DNA of 64,000 bases. It comes from Streptomyces sp. SPB162 (lineage in GTDB: Bacteria > Actinomycetota > Actinomycetes > Streptomycetales > Streptomycetaceae). Position 1 is the first letter of the stretch; the number at the start of each line of letters is the position of its first letter. A model generated the notes under the pieces. That model made no database searches. It was not told the origin of the DNA and was given only the letters and a program-made list of their open reading frames with translations. Location of the stretch: contig NZ_JAQFII010000001.1 of NCBI RefSeq assembly GCF_029504575.1, positions 3,293,001 to 3,357,000 of the forward strand. Direction: 5' to 3'. This document shows, piece after piece, positions 16,207-24,331 of the stretch. The translations under genes and the position numbers were made by a program.

Positions 16207-16854
16207 ATGACAGGACAAGTTCGCACCGTCGACGGCCGTGTTGCCGGTCGTCGAGGACAGGCGACGCGGCAGAAGCTGCTCGACTGCCTCGGCGAGATGC
16301 TCAGCACGTCGCCGTACCGGGACGTCAAGGTCATTGACGTGGCCCGGATGGCGGGCACCTCCCCCGCAACGTTCTACCAGTACTTCCCCGACGTCGAGGG
16401 CGCGGTCCTCGAACTCGCCGAGGAAATGGCCAAGGAAGGAGCGAGCCTCACCGACCTGGTCGCGGGACGCTCCTGGATCGGCAAGTCCGGCGCCCTGGCG
16501 GCGGAGGAACTGGTCGACGGCTTCCTCTCCTTCTGGCGGAAGAACGATGCGATTCTGCGCGTCGTCGACCTCGGAGCGGCGGAAGGGGACAAGCGGTTCT
16601 ACAAGATCCGCATGAAGATCCTCAACGCCGTCACCAACTCGCTCACGGATTCCATCAAGGATCTGCAGAGCAAGAACAAGGTCGACAAGGAGGTCAGCCC
16701 GGCCGCGATGGCGGGTTCGCTGGTCGCCATGCTGGCCGCCGTCGCCTCGCACCAGAAGGGGTTCACCAGCTGGGGCGTCAAACAGGCCGAGTTGAAGCCG
16801 AACCTCGCGCTGCTGGTGCATCTCGGCGTCACCGGGAAGAAGCCCGCCAAGTAG
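16207..16854 (+). CDS. TetR-family transcriptional regulator
   Basis: 215 residues from ATG 16207. The N-terminal HTH covers about residues 20-65 (TRQKLLDCLGEML, then VIDVARMAGTSPATFYQYFP), the TetR signature; the C-terminal ligand-binding part is helical. It lies inside the catabolic block and is the only TetR gene in the window, making it a candidate repressor of the CTGAC-N5-GTCAG regulon. Against this, its own upstream region has no clear copy of the palindrome. It is next to afsK, so control of another pathway is possible. Confidence 0.9.
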   Translation: MTGQVRTVDGRVAGRRGQATRQKLLDCLGEMLSTSPYRDVKVIDVARMAGTSPATFYQYFPDVEGAVLELAEEMAKEGASLTDLVAGRSWIGKSGALAAEELVDGFLSFWRKNDAILRVVDLGAAEGDKRFYKIRMKILNAVTNSLTDSIKDLQSKNKVDKEVSPAAMAGSLVAMLAAVASHQKGFTSWGVKQAELKPNLALLVHLGVTGKKPAK

Positions 16855-16947
16855 CTCGCCGGGCCTCAAGTGGCCCTTGGCACAGGCCCTTTCGCCTTTC
16901 CCACCTTTCCCGTCTGTTCCACCTGTTGCACCCGTTGCACCTGCTCC

Positions 16948-17036
16948 ATCGGTTCCATCAGTTCCGTCAGTTCCGTCAGTTCCGTCAGTTCCGTCAGTTC
17001 CGTCAGTTCCGTCGCTTCCGTCAGTTCCATCTGTCC
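16948..17036. repeat. 9-bp minisatellite GTTCCGTCA
   Basis: Seven or so nearly exact copies of GTTCCGTCA run together (about 16963-17030), flanked by decayed copies (GTTCCATCA, GCTTCCGTCA). Either strand reads as an endless tripeptide (Ser-Val-Ser or Thr-Glu-Leu). It lies between the convergent TetR and F420-reductase genes. Confidence 0.85.
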
Positions 17037-17120
17037 GTCCTGCCACGTCACGCCCAACGCGGGCGCCGTCCGGTCCTCGGGGGAGGTAGCCGGTACGGCG
17101 CCCGCGTTTTCGTGCGTGGG

Positions 17121-17612
17121 CTACTCGCCGCGCGGTACGAGGCGGAAGAGCCGTATCTGCCGCTCCACGCGCGCCGCGTAGGACGCGTAGGGCGGCCAGA
17201 ACTTCAGGACCGCCGTCCAGGCCGCCTCGCGCTCGGGGCCCTCGAGGAGCCGCGCGACGACGAGCAGGTCCTTCCCCTTCCAGTTGATCTCCGCGTCCGG
17301 GTGCCGCATCAGATTGCCGGTCCACGCGGGGTGGTCGGTCCGCCCGAAGTTGCTTCCGATGAGGATGAACGTGCCGCCGTCCTCGGGCATGCACGCCAAC
17401 GGTGTACGGCGTGGCTGCCCGCTCTTCGCGCCCGTCGCCGTCAGGACGACGCCGGGCAGCATCTGGGCGCTGAGCAGCACCTTCCCCTTCGTCAGCCGGT
17501 GCACGACCTTGTCCATGGCCGGGACGACGTACGGCGCGACCTTCGCGAAGCCGCGCGTGGACGACACCTTCTGGACGAGCGGCTTCGAACGCTCCATCAG
17601 CGACTTCTTCAT
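17121..17612 (-). CDS. F420-dependent nitroreductase/quinone reductase family (Ddn-like)
   Basis: 163 residues from ATG 17612, overlapping the acyl-CoA dehydrogenase stop as ATGA. The split-beta-barrel family pattern is present: LTATGAKSGQPRRTPLACMP, a strand-loop FILIGSNFGRTDHPAWTGNL and VVARLLEGPEREAAW. Deazaflavin-dependent nitroreductases of this family reduce quinones or activated double bonds with F420H2. Coupling to a dehydrogenase places it in the catabolic regulon. Confidence 0.88.
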   Translation of the reverse strand: MKKSLMERSKPLVQKVSSTRGFAKVAPYVVPAMDKVVHRLTKGKVLLSAQMLPGVVLTATGAKSGQPRRTPLACMPEDGGTFILIGSNFGRTDHPAWTGNLMRHPDAEINWKGKDLLVVARLLEGPEREAAWTAVLKFWPPYASYAARVERQIRLFRLVPRGE

Positions 17613-18889
17613 GCCACGCTCCCGGCGGTGGCCGACGCGGCGGATGTCGACGCGATCTGCACGGGTGCGGGTGCGGGTGCGGGTGCGGGACTCGACGGGA
17701 CCGCCGGACCGAAGAGCCCCGCCCGGTCCGCGGCCCGGGCGCGCAGCAGATGGACCGGGCCGAAGAGCAGCTCGTCGGACGCGGCGCGCTTGAAGTACAG
17801 GTGCGCGTGGTGCTCCCACGTGAAGCCGACGCCGCCGTGCAGCTGGATCGCCTCGCCGGCGACGGAGCGCAGCGCCTCCAGCGCCTGCGCGAGCGCCAGC
17901 GGTCCTGCGACGGGCAGCTCGTCCTCGGAGGCGGCGGCCGCCCATGCGGCGTAATAGGCGGCGGAGCGTGCCGCCTGCACCTGGACGTAGAGGTCGGCGA
18001 GCCGGTGCTTGACAGCTTGGAAGGAGCCGACGGGGCGTCCGAACTGCTCCCTGACCTGCACGTATTCCACGGTGGAGGCGAGTGCCTGGTCCGCGGCGCC
18101 GACCGCCTCCGCCGCGAGCGCGGCGGCGGCGAGTTCACCTGCCCGGGCCAGCGCGGGCCCCGGGTCGGCCGCCTCGTCGCCGCCGAGCGGCACGGCGAGG
18201 ACGTCGCGCAGCTCGATCCGGGCCTCGGGCCGGGTCTCGTCGAGCGCGGTGAGGCGGGTGCGTACGACGCCGGTCGAGCCTGCCTCGACGAGGAAGAGCC
18301 GGGTGCGGGCGGCCGCGTAGCCGCCCGCGTGGGCGGCTACGAGCAGCAGGCCGGCGCTGTGCCCGTCGAGCACCTGATCGGCCTGCCCGTAGAGCCGCCA
18401 GCCCGCCCCGCCCGGCTCCTGACGGGCCTGGATGCCGCCGGCGCGGCCGCCGCCGGCCCAGTTGCCGTCGTTCGGCCCCGTCAGGCCCAGTGCCGTGCCG
18501 AGCCCGCCCGGCAGCGCGAGCGCCACCGTGACGGTGCCGGCGGCGATCCCGGGCAGCAGGTCGGCGCGCTGCCGCTCGGTGCCGAGGTCGGCGATGAGCG
18601 GGGCGGCCAGCACCGCGGTGCTGAGCAGGGGGGACGGCAGCAGTGTGCGGCCCGCCTCCTCGCAGGCCAGCACCAGCTCGGTCGGCCCGCAGCCGGCGCC
18701 CCCGTACTCCGTCGGCAGCCCGAGCCCGGGCAGGCCGAGCTGCTCGGCGAGTTGGCGCCACAGGGCTTCGTCGTATCCCGCGGTGGTGCCGACGGCCGCC
18801 TTGACCTCGTCCGGTCCGCAGCGTTTCCGCAGTACCTCTCGCAGGGTGCGCCGGATCTCGTCCTGCTCCTCGGTGAACGCGGCATCCAT
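17609..18889 (-). CDS. acyl-CoA dehydrogenase family protein
   Basis: 426 residues. ATG 18889 is chosen because GAGGAG sits 8 bases upstream; the GTG at 18904 would place that motif inside the gene. Domains follow the ACAD order: helical N-terminus (EEQDEIRRTLREVL), beta middle, and C-terminal helical domain with REQFGRPVGSFQAVKHRLAD and QLHGGVGFTWEHHAHLYFKR. The usual catalytic Glu is not identifiable, as in the small subunits of heteromeric steroid-type FadE pairs. It ends in a Pro-Ala-rich tail. Operator 3 lies just upstream. Confidence 0.88.
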   Translation of the reverse strand: MDAAFTEEQDEIRRTLREVLRKRCGPDEVKAAVGTTAGYDEALWRQLAEQLGLPGLGLPTEYGGAGCGPTELVLACEEAGRTLLPSPLLSTAVLAAPLIADLGTERQRADLLPGIAAGTVTVALALPGGLGTALGLTGPNDGNWAGGGRAGGIQARQEPGGAGWRLYGQADQVLDGHSAGLLLVAAHAGGYAAARTRLFLVEAGSTGVVRTRLTALDETRPEARIELRDVLAVPLGGDEAADPGPALARAGELAAAALAAEAVGAADQALASTVEYVQVREQFGRPVGSFQAVKHRLADLYVQVQAARSAAYYAAWAAAASEDELPVAGPLALAQALEALRSVAGEAIQLHGGVGFTWEHHAHLYFKRAASDELLFGPVHLLRARAADRAGLFGPAVPSSPAPAPAPAPVQIASTSAASATAGSVA

Positions 18890-18911
18890 CGGCGGGCTCC
18901 TCACAGCTGAT

Positions 18912-18926
18912 CTGACGGTCCGTCAT
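18912..18926. promoter_or_regulatory. operator palindrome 3
   Basis: CTGACGGTCCGTCAT, 23 bp upstream of the dehydrogenase start on the minus strand; core TGACGGTCCGTCA is a perfect 13-bp dyad except its centre. Confidence 0.8.
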
Positions 18927-18995
18927 CTTAGGGAGCGCGAGTCCAGATGCACAGGGCCGGGGAGCAGCCATTCCCGGCCGGGCATGATGTCCGGC

Positions 18996-19298
18996 ATGAG
19001 CCAGAACCCCGGCCGGGAACCCGGCCACGACCCCCGCTCGGACGGCAGGGGCGCGCGCCCGGAGCCGCAGCCCCCGCGCAGCGCCACGCTGCGCTTCCTC
19101 TCCCCCGGCCCCGACACGTCGACGACGCAGCTCAAGGTCTATGCCGGGATCTGGGCCGTGCTGCTCGTCCTGTGGATCAGCGCCCAGTTCTGGACGAGCG
19201 ACATCTCGGGCTTCCAGCGGATGCTGTACGCCCTCCTCGCGCTCGTCGCACTGACCCAGGTGTCGTCAGCGGCCACCCGGCTGCGCAGGAGGCGCTGA
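18996..19298 (+). CDS. small membrane protein
   Basis: 100 residues from ATG 18996; ATGs at 18984 and 18987 are alternatives. A hydrophilic Pro/Arg-rich N-terminal 40 residues precedes two transmembrane segments (YAGIWAVLLVLWISAQF and MLYALLALVALTQVSS), ending in a basic RLRRRR tail. It is conserved in character with small Streptomyces membrane proteins, but I do not recognise a function. Confidence 0.65.
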   Translation: MSQNPGREPGHDPRSDGRGARPEPQPPRSATLRFLSPGPDTSTTQLKVYAGIWAVLLVLWISAQFWTSDISGFQRMLYALLALVALTQVSSAATRLRRRR

Positions 19299-19347
19299 CT
19301 TTCCCCTCCCGCACCCTGGCCACATCCCCTGTTCCGTGGCTTCACAT

Positions 19348-19362
19348 CTGATGTACCGTCAG
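19348..19362. promoter_or_regulatory. operator palindrome 4
   Basis: CTGATGTACCGTCAG ends only 4 bases before the ATG of the second Ltp gene, so repressor binding would cover the transcription or translation start. Confidence 0.8.
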
Positions 19363-19366
19363 ATTT

Positions 19367-20533
19367 ATGCCTGCTGCTCGCAAGGTCGCCGTCGTCGGCG
19401 TCGCGCTGTCCGACTGCGGACGGGTCGACGACGCCACCCCGTACGCCCTGCACGCCCAGGCCGCCCGCCGGGCACTGGCCGACTCCGGGCTCGACCGGTC
19501 GGTCGTCGACGGGCTCGCCTCCGCCGGACTCGGGATCCTCGCGCCCGTCGAGGTCGCCGAATACCTCGGTCTCCGCCCTACCTGGGTGGATTCAACCGCC
19601 GTGGGCGGCTCGACCTGGGAGGTCATGGCCGCGCACGCCGCCGAGGCGATAGCCGCAGGACACGCCAACGCCGTGCTGCTCGTCTACGGCTCGACCGCAC
19701 GCGCCGACATCAAGGCGAAACGGCGCACCGCCAACCTCTCCTTCGGCGCCCGCGGGCCGCTGCAGTTCGAGGTCCCGTACGGCCATACCCTCGTCTCCAA
19801 GTACGCGATGGCCGCGCGCCGCCACATGCACGAGTACGGCACGACGCTAAAGCAGCTCGCCGAGGTCGCCGTACAGGCCCGCGCCAACGCCGGCCGCAAC
19901 CCCGACGCGATGTACCGCACCCCGATCACCGTCGACGAGGTGCTGTCCGGGCCGATGATCGCCGACCCGTTCACCAAGCTGCACTGCTGCATCCGCTCCG
20001 ACGGCGGCGGCGCGGTGCTGCTCGCCGCCGAGGAGTACGTGGCGGACACCGCCAAAGCCCCCGTCTGGATCCTCGGCTCGGGGACCGCCGTCTCGCACAC
20101 CACGATGTCCGAGTGGGCGGACTTCACGGTCTCTCCGGCGGCCGTCTCGGGCCGGATCGCCTTCGAGCGCGCCGGCGTGACCCCCGCCGACATCGACCTC
20201 GCCGAGATCTACGACGCCTTCACGTACATGACGCTGGTGACGCTGGAGGACCTCGGTTTCTGCGCCAAGGGCGAAGGCGGCGCGTTCGTCGAGAAGGGGC
20301 GGCTCACGATCGACGGCGAACTGCCCGTCAACACCGACGGCGGCGGCCTGTCCGCCTGCCACCCGGGGATGCGCGGCCTGTTCCTGCTCATCGAGGCCGT
20401 CCGGCAGCTGCGCGGCGAGGCGGGCGACCGGCAGGTGCGCACGTCCGGCGGGCGGCTGCCGCGCCTGGCGGTCGCCTCCGGGACCGGCGGCTGGTTCTGC
20501 TCCTCGGGGACCATGATCCTCGAACGCGGGTAG
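19367..20533 (+). CDS. second SCP-x/Ltp-type thiolase-like protein
   Basis: 388 residues from ATG 19367. Thiolase-like: KVAVVGVALSDCGRV, the loop VGGSTWEVMAAHAAEA in place of the nucleophile Cys region (no Cys there), DLAEIYDAFTYMTLVTLE and NTDGGGLSACHPGMRG. Loss of the Cys fits Ltp2-type retro-aldolases rather than true thiolases. No Shine-Dalgarno separates the operator from the ATG, suggesting a leaderless mRNA. The nearest DUF35 partner is the gene at 21697-22152. Confidence 0.87.
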   Translation: MPAARKVAVVGVALSDCGRVDDATPYALHAQAARRALADSGLDRSVVDGLASAGLGILAPVEVAEYLGLRPTWVDSTAVGGSTWEVMAAHAAEAIAAGHANAVLLVYGSTARADIKAKRRTANLSFGARGPLQFEVPYGHTLVSKYAMAARRHMHEYGTTLKQLAEVAVQARANAGRNPDAMYRTPITVDEVLSGPMIADPFTKLHCCIRSDGGGAVLLAAEEYVADTAKAPVWILGSGTAVSHTTMSEWADFTVSPAAVSGRIAFERAGVTPADIDLAEIYDAFTYMTLVTLEDLGFCAKGEGGAFVEKGRLTIDGELPVNTDGGGLSACHPGMRGLFLLIEAVRQLRGEAGDRQVRTSGGRLPRLAVASGTGGWFCSSGTMILERG

Positions 20534-20547
20534 GGCGCGGCGGGGGT

Positions 20548-20733
20548 TTCGCGGCCGGGGACCGGGGTTCGCGGGGCGTTTCGCGGCCGGGGAGCGGGGT
20601 TCGCGGGGCGTTTCGCGGCCGGGGAGCGGGGTTCGCGGGGGGAGGGGGTTCGCGGGGGGAGGGGGGTTCGCGGGGGGAGGGGGGTTCGCGGGGGGAGGGG
20701 GGTTCGCGGGGGGCTTCACGGCAAGGGAGCAGA
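20548..20733 (+). repeat. G-rich tandem repeats (33-36-bp then 20-bp units)
   Basis: Three units containing TTTCGCGGCCGGGG and GGGGTTCGCGGGG are followed by five copies of a unit of about 20 bp reading GGGGTTCGCGGGGGGAGG. The strand is dense in G runs with G-quadruplex potential. It separates the Ltp gene from the protease gene; no protein is supported. Confidence 0.85.
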
Positions 20734-20815
20734 GATCGCTGAAGACCGCTCGCCGGGTGCGTGGGTACGCTGGGCCGGTCAGTGGATCTACGGGCCGCCC
20801 GGAGAGGGGTATCGC

Positions 20816-21718
20816 GTGGTCAAGCGGTTCGCCCTGCCCCTGGCCTGCACGCTCGTGCTGGCCGCCGCCGCGCTGTGGATGCCGTGGGCCGCCGGCTCGC
20901 CGCCGGACGGCCGGGAGAGTTGGACGAACCAGGCAGCGGCCCGGTTCTGGACCCCGGAGCGGATGGCGAACGCCATGCCGCAGACCGCTCCGTTCGGGCC
21001 GGAGGAGCTGCCCACCCCCAACGCGAACGTCAGCACCACCATCGCCCCGGCCGGCGCCGCCCGGCACATCAGCGGCGTCCCGACCGTCGGCGTGCTCTTC
21101 TCCGTCGACGACTCGGCCGAGGCCCACTTCTGCTCGGCGAGCGTGGTCCACAGCCCTTCCCGCAGCCTCGTGCTGACCGCCGCGCACTGCGAGGCGGGCA
21201 CGGACGTCGTCTTCGTCCCCGACTACGTCAAGGGCGCGAAGACGCAGCCGTACGGGACCTGGGCCGTCGACCAGGTCTTCACCGACCCGCGGTGGGACGA
21301 TTTCGGCACCGGGTCCGACTACGACTTCGCCTTCGCGCGGGTGAAGAGGAACGACCAGGGCAAAGGCATCGAGGACGTCACCGGCGCCAACGTCCTGGCG
21401 CGGACGCCCGGCTGGACCAACAAGGTCACCGTCATCGGCTACCCCGGCGAGGCCTTCGACCCGACGGGCCGGGCGATCAGCTGCACGACGGCCACCTCCC
21501 GGCTGTCCGGCATGCGGCAGCTGCAGATGGACTGCGGCGGCTACTACGACGGGACGTCCGGCAGCCCGTGGCTGCTGGACTTCGACCCGAAGACGAGAAC
21601 CGGGAAGGTCATCGGCCTGGTGGGCGGCCTGGACGGCGGCGGCCCGGACGACAGCGTCTCGTACAGCCCGCTCTTCGAGGACGCCCTCTTCGCGCTCTAC
21701 GGCACGGCGGGTGGCTGA
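20816..21718 (+). CDS. exported trypsin-like serine protease
   Basis: 300 residues, GTG 20816. Signal peptide/anchor at residues 3-25 (RFALPLACTLVLAAAALWMP). The S1 triad is visible: LTAAHC (His), YDFAFARV (Asp) and GTSGSPW (Ser); cysteines HFCSAS/AAHC and ISCTT/MDCGG suggest two disulfides. Outer-surface or secreted endopeptidase of the V8/trypsin type. It lacks a catabolic operator and overlaps convergently with the DUF35 gene by 22 bp. Confidence 0.9.
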   Translation: MVKRFALPLACTLVLAAAALWMPWAAGSPPDGRESWTNQAAARFWTPERMANAMPQTAPFGPEELPTPNANVSTTIAPAGAARHISGVPTVGVLFSVDDSAEAHFCSASVVHSPSRSLVLTAAHCEAGTDVVFVPDYVKGAKTQPYGTWAVDQVFTDPRWDDFGTGSDYDFAFARVKRNDQGKGIEDVTGANVLARTPGWTNKVTVIGYPGEAFDPTGRAISCTTATSRLSGMRQLQMDCGGYYDGTSGSPWLLDFDPKTRTGKVIGLVGGLDGGGPDDSVSYSPLFEDALFALYGTAGG

Positions 21719-22152
21719 TCGACGGAGTCGACGGGCCTCGCCGGAGCGAAGACGGCGACGGCCGGGGCCCGGGGATCGGCTTCGTCCGTGCGGAAGCGTA
21801 CGTGCAGCTCCTGGCCGATCCGCAGGTCGGACGGCTCGCAGCCGACGACCTCCGTCATCATGCGCGGGCCCTCCGCGAGGTCGACCACCGCGGCGACGTA
21901 CGGCACCCGGGTGCCGAACGGCGGCAGGTCGTTGAGGTGGACGACCGACCAGGTGTAGAGCGTGGCGCGCCCGCTCGCCCGCTCCCAGGCGACGTCCTCG
22001 CTCCAGCAGGACGGGCAGAACTCGCGCGGATAGTGGTGCGCGGCCCCGCAGGCGGCGCAGCGCCGGATCAGCAGGCGTCCGTCGGCGGCGGCCTCCCAGT
22101 ACGGCCGGGTGAAGGCGTCGATGTCGGGGAGGTCGAAGCGCTGCGCCGTCAC
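21697..22152 (-). CDS. second DUF35 Zn-ribbon/OB-fold protein
   Basis: 151 residues from GTG 22152, which overlaps the restored DoxX-like stop as GTGA; an ATG at 22185 is possible but lies inside that gene. Zinc-ribbon knuckles CAACG and CPSCW sit near residues 30-50, then the OB-fold (GRATLYTWSVVHLND, TRVPYVAAVVDLAEG). Presumed acyl-CoA-binding partner of the Ltp protein at 19367. Confidence 0.88.
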   Translation of the reverse strand: MTAQRFDLPDIDAFTRPYWEAAADGRLLIRRCAACGAAHHYPREFCPSCWSEDVAWERASGRATLYTWSVVHLNDLPPFGTRVPYVAAVVDLAEGPRMMTEVVGCEPSDLRIGQELHVRFRTDEADPRAPAVAVFAPARPVDSVDQPPAVP

Positions 22153-22602
22153 AGGAACAGCCCACACAGGTTGTCGAGCGACCATGCCTGCCAGCTCATG
22201 GCGAAGAGCGCGACGAGCGATATCAGCGCCATCATCGTGTTCTGACCCTGCTCAGCCCAGTCGTGGATCATCAGGACGAGGTAGAGCAGGTTGAGGAGCA
22301 GCCCCGCCGACGAGCGCCACCGGTGTCAGCAGGCCGACCGTCAGCCCCAGCCCGAGCGCCAGCTCGGCATAGACGACGACGTACGCCATCAGCTTGGGCC
22401 GCGGCGCGACGACGGTGGTGAAGCCGCCCCGCACGAAGCCCCAGCGGTGCTCGTCCGCGATGCTCTTGGCCCAGGCGATGCCCGTCCCGCGCTCGAACCA
22501 GCCCTTCTTGTCCTTGTGCCGCCAGCTCTCCAGCCACCACAGACCGAGGCCTATGCGCAGCACGGCGAGCCATTCGGCTCCGGTGAGCCAGATCGTCTGC
22601 AT
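22149..22602 (-). pseudogene. DoxX-like membrane protein, one-base frame break
   Basis: ATG 22602 with GAGGAGG upstream. The first frame reads MQTIWLTGAEWLAVLRIGLG, then a Trp/Lys-rich GWFERGTGIAWAK, and PKLMAYVVVYAELALGLGLT, up to VALVGG. Removing one G from the four-G run at 22302-22305 continues as LLLNLLYLVLMIHDWAEQG to a stop at 22149 that overlaps the DUF35 start. The whole is 454 nt, one more than 151 codons. DoxX-family proteins are small integral membrane redox-associated proteins. Operon: operator 5, DoxX-like, DUF35. Confidence 0.75.
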
Positions 22603-22620
22603 CGCGGGCCTCCTCTTTAT

Positions 22621-22635
22621 CTGACGGTACGTCAG
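22621..22635. promoter_or_regulatory. operator palindrome 5
   Basis: CTGACGGTACGTCAG, 19 bp upstream of the DoxX-like start; may also influence the divergent FMO gene starting at 22782. Confidence 0.8.
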
Positions 22636-22781
22636 TTCAGCGGATGGAGACAGAGCGCGCAAGGGGCCGGCGCCAAACGCCCTCGGACTGATCGCTTCCG
22701 GGACTACTCTCACTCCCGCGCCACTGTCACCTTCCGGTACGTCCCTCCGACAGCCCCTCCGACCGGCCCCGGGAGCATCAC

Positions 22782-24059
22782 ATGGTCGACCGCCCCACCT
22801 CCTCCGTTCCGTCGGAGTCCGCCGAGTCCCCCGAGCCCACCGCGCCCGCCGCACCCAGCGCGTCTCCCGACGCGATCGTCATCGGCGCGGGACCCGGCGG
22901 CCTCGCCGCGGCGGCGGCGCTGAGCCGCCGTGGCGTGCGCACGCTCGTACTGGAGCGGTCGGACGCGGTCGCCTCGTCGTGGCGCGGTCACTACGACCGG
23001 CTCCACCTGCACACCACGCGACGGCTGTCCGGCCTGCCCGGCTTCGCCATCCCGCGAGCGTACGGACGCTGGGTCGGCCGCGACGACGTCATCCGCTACC
23101 TGGAGCGATACGCGGCGCACCACCGGATCGACGTCGCCACCGGCATCGAGGTGTCGCGGATCGACCGCGTCGGCGACGCCGCCGAGGGCGGCCGGGGAGG
23201 CACCGGCGGACGCGCCGGACGCCGCGGCAAGGGCGGCGGCGCGTGGCAGTTGCCCGCCACCGGCGGACGCCTGCTCAACGCGTCCGTCGTCGTGGTCGCC
23301 ACCGGCACCAACCACGCGCCCCACGTCCCGGAGTGGCCCGGCCGCGAGAGCTTCACCGGCGAGCTGCTGCACGCCGCGCACTACCGCAACGCCGAGCCCT
23401 ACGCGGGCCGTGACGTCCTCATCGTCGGCGTCGGCAACACCGGCGCCGAGATCGCCGTCGACCTCGTCGAAGCGGGTGCCGCCCGGGTGCGGATCGCCGT
23501 CAGGACACCGCCGCACATCCTGCGCCGCACCACGGCCGGCTGGCCCGCCCAGGCCACCGGCATCCTCTGCCGCCGACTGCCGACTGGTCTGGTCGACCGC
23601 ATCGCCCCGCACGTGGAACGGCTCAGCGTCCCCGACCTGTCCGCCTACGGACTCGCCCGCCCCACCACTGGCCTCTACTCCCGTGTCCGCGACGACGGAG
23701 CCATCCCGGTGCAGGACGTCGGCCTCATCGACGCGATCCGGGCGCGACGGGTGGAGCCCGTCGCCGCCGTGGAGAGCTTCGACGGCGACAAGGTCGTCCT
23801 GGCCGACGGTTCGCGCATCAGCCCGGAGGTCGTCATCGCCGCCACGGGATACCGGCGCGGCCTCGAACCCCTCGTCGGCCACCTGGGTGTCCTCGACAGC
23901 AACGGCCGCCCCGTCGTCCATGGTCCGCACACCCCGCCGGGCGCTCCCGGCCTCTACTTCACCGGCTTCACCAACCCCATCAGCGGCATGTTCCGTGAGC
24001 TCGCCATCGACGCCCGGCGCATCGCCCGCGCGGCCGCGCGCACCTCCCGGCGGGTGTGA
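22782..24059 (+). CDS. FAD-dependent flavin-containing monooxygenase-like oxidoreductase
   Basis: 425 residues, ATG 22782. After a 30-residue Pro/Ser-rich extension comes the FAD Rossmann motif AIVIGAGPGGLAAAAALS (about 32-49), the FMO-like HTTRRLSGLPGF stretch, an ATG motif (VVVVATGTNHAP) and a second, NADPH-binding Rossmann motif VLIVGVGNTGAEIAVDL. The YUCCA/FMO class oxygenates soft nucleophiles or performs Baeyer-Villiger reactions. Its place in the block suggests oxygenation of the catabolic substrate (inference). Confidence 0.87.
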   Translation: MVDRPTSSVPSESAESPEPTAPAAPSASPDAIVIGAGPGGLAAAAALSRRGVRTLVLERSDAVASSWRGHYDRLHLHTTRRLSGLPGFAIPRAYGRWVGRDDVIRYLERYAAHHRIDVATGIEVSRIDRVGDAAEGGRGGTGGRAGRRGKGGGAWQLPATGGRLLNASVVVVATGTNHAPHVPEWPGRESFTGELLHAAHYRNAEPYAGRDVLIVGVGNTGAEIAVDLVEAGAARVRIAVRTPPHILRRTTAGWPAQATGILCRRLPTGLVDRIAPHVERLSVPDLSAYGLARPTTGLYSRVRDDGAIPVQDVGLIDAIRARRVEPVAAVESFDGDKVVLADGSRISPEVVIAATGYRRGLEPLVGHLGVLDSNGRPVVHGPHTPPGAPGLYFTGFTNPISGMFRELAIDARRIARAAARTSRRV

Positions 24060-24257
24060 CCGGCCTCCCGCCGATCCGTCCGCGTCTCACCCCTTTCCTC
24101 CATATTCCTCAATCGGTCTTCCTCGGATTCCGCCCCGTCCGTTTCCGGCCAAAGAAGCCGCCGGGCGGAGCCCGTCGGTGTGCCCCCGCCCGCCCAAAGC
24201 GTCCTGGACAACGGCCCGCTCGGCCTCCTTCACATCTTTCACATGCCCGAACTGTTC

Positions 24258-24272
24258 CTGACAGGTCGTCAG
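24258..24272. promoter_or_regulatory. operator palindrome 6
   Basis: CTGACAGGTCGTCAG, upstream of the acyl-CoA synthetase gene; first of a close pair. Confidence 0.8.
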
Positions 24273-24281
24273 TTCAGTAAT

Positions 24282-24296
24282 CTGACTGTGCGTCAG
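24282..24296. promoter_or_regulatory. operator palindrome 7
   Basis: CTGACTGTGCGTCAG, centred 24 bp from operator 6 and 35 bp before the synthetase start. Confidence 0.8.
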
Positions 24297-24331
24297 TTCT
24301 GTATACCTTCGAGCAGGAGCGGGCGAGACCG

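Noticed and set aside
16190-16220. Operator copy upstream of the TetR gene
   Set aside because: CTGACGGCATGACAG lacks the inverted second arm (GACAG instead of GTCAG).
16866-17057. 63-residue Thr-Glu-Leu repeat protein on the minus strand
   Set aside because: Purely the 9-bp repeat read in one frame; no supporting start signal.
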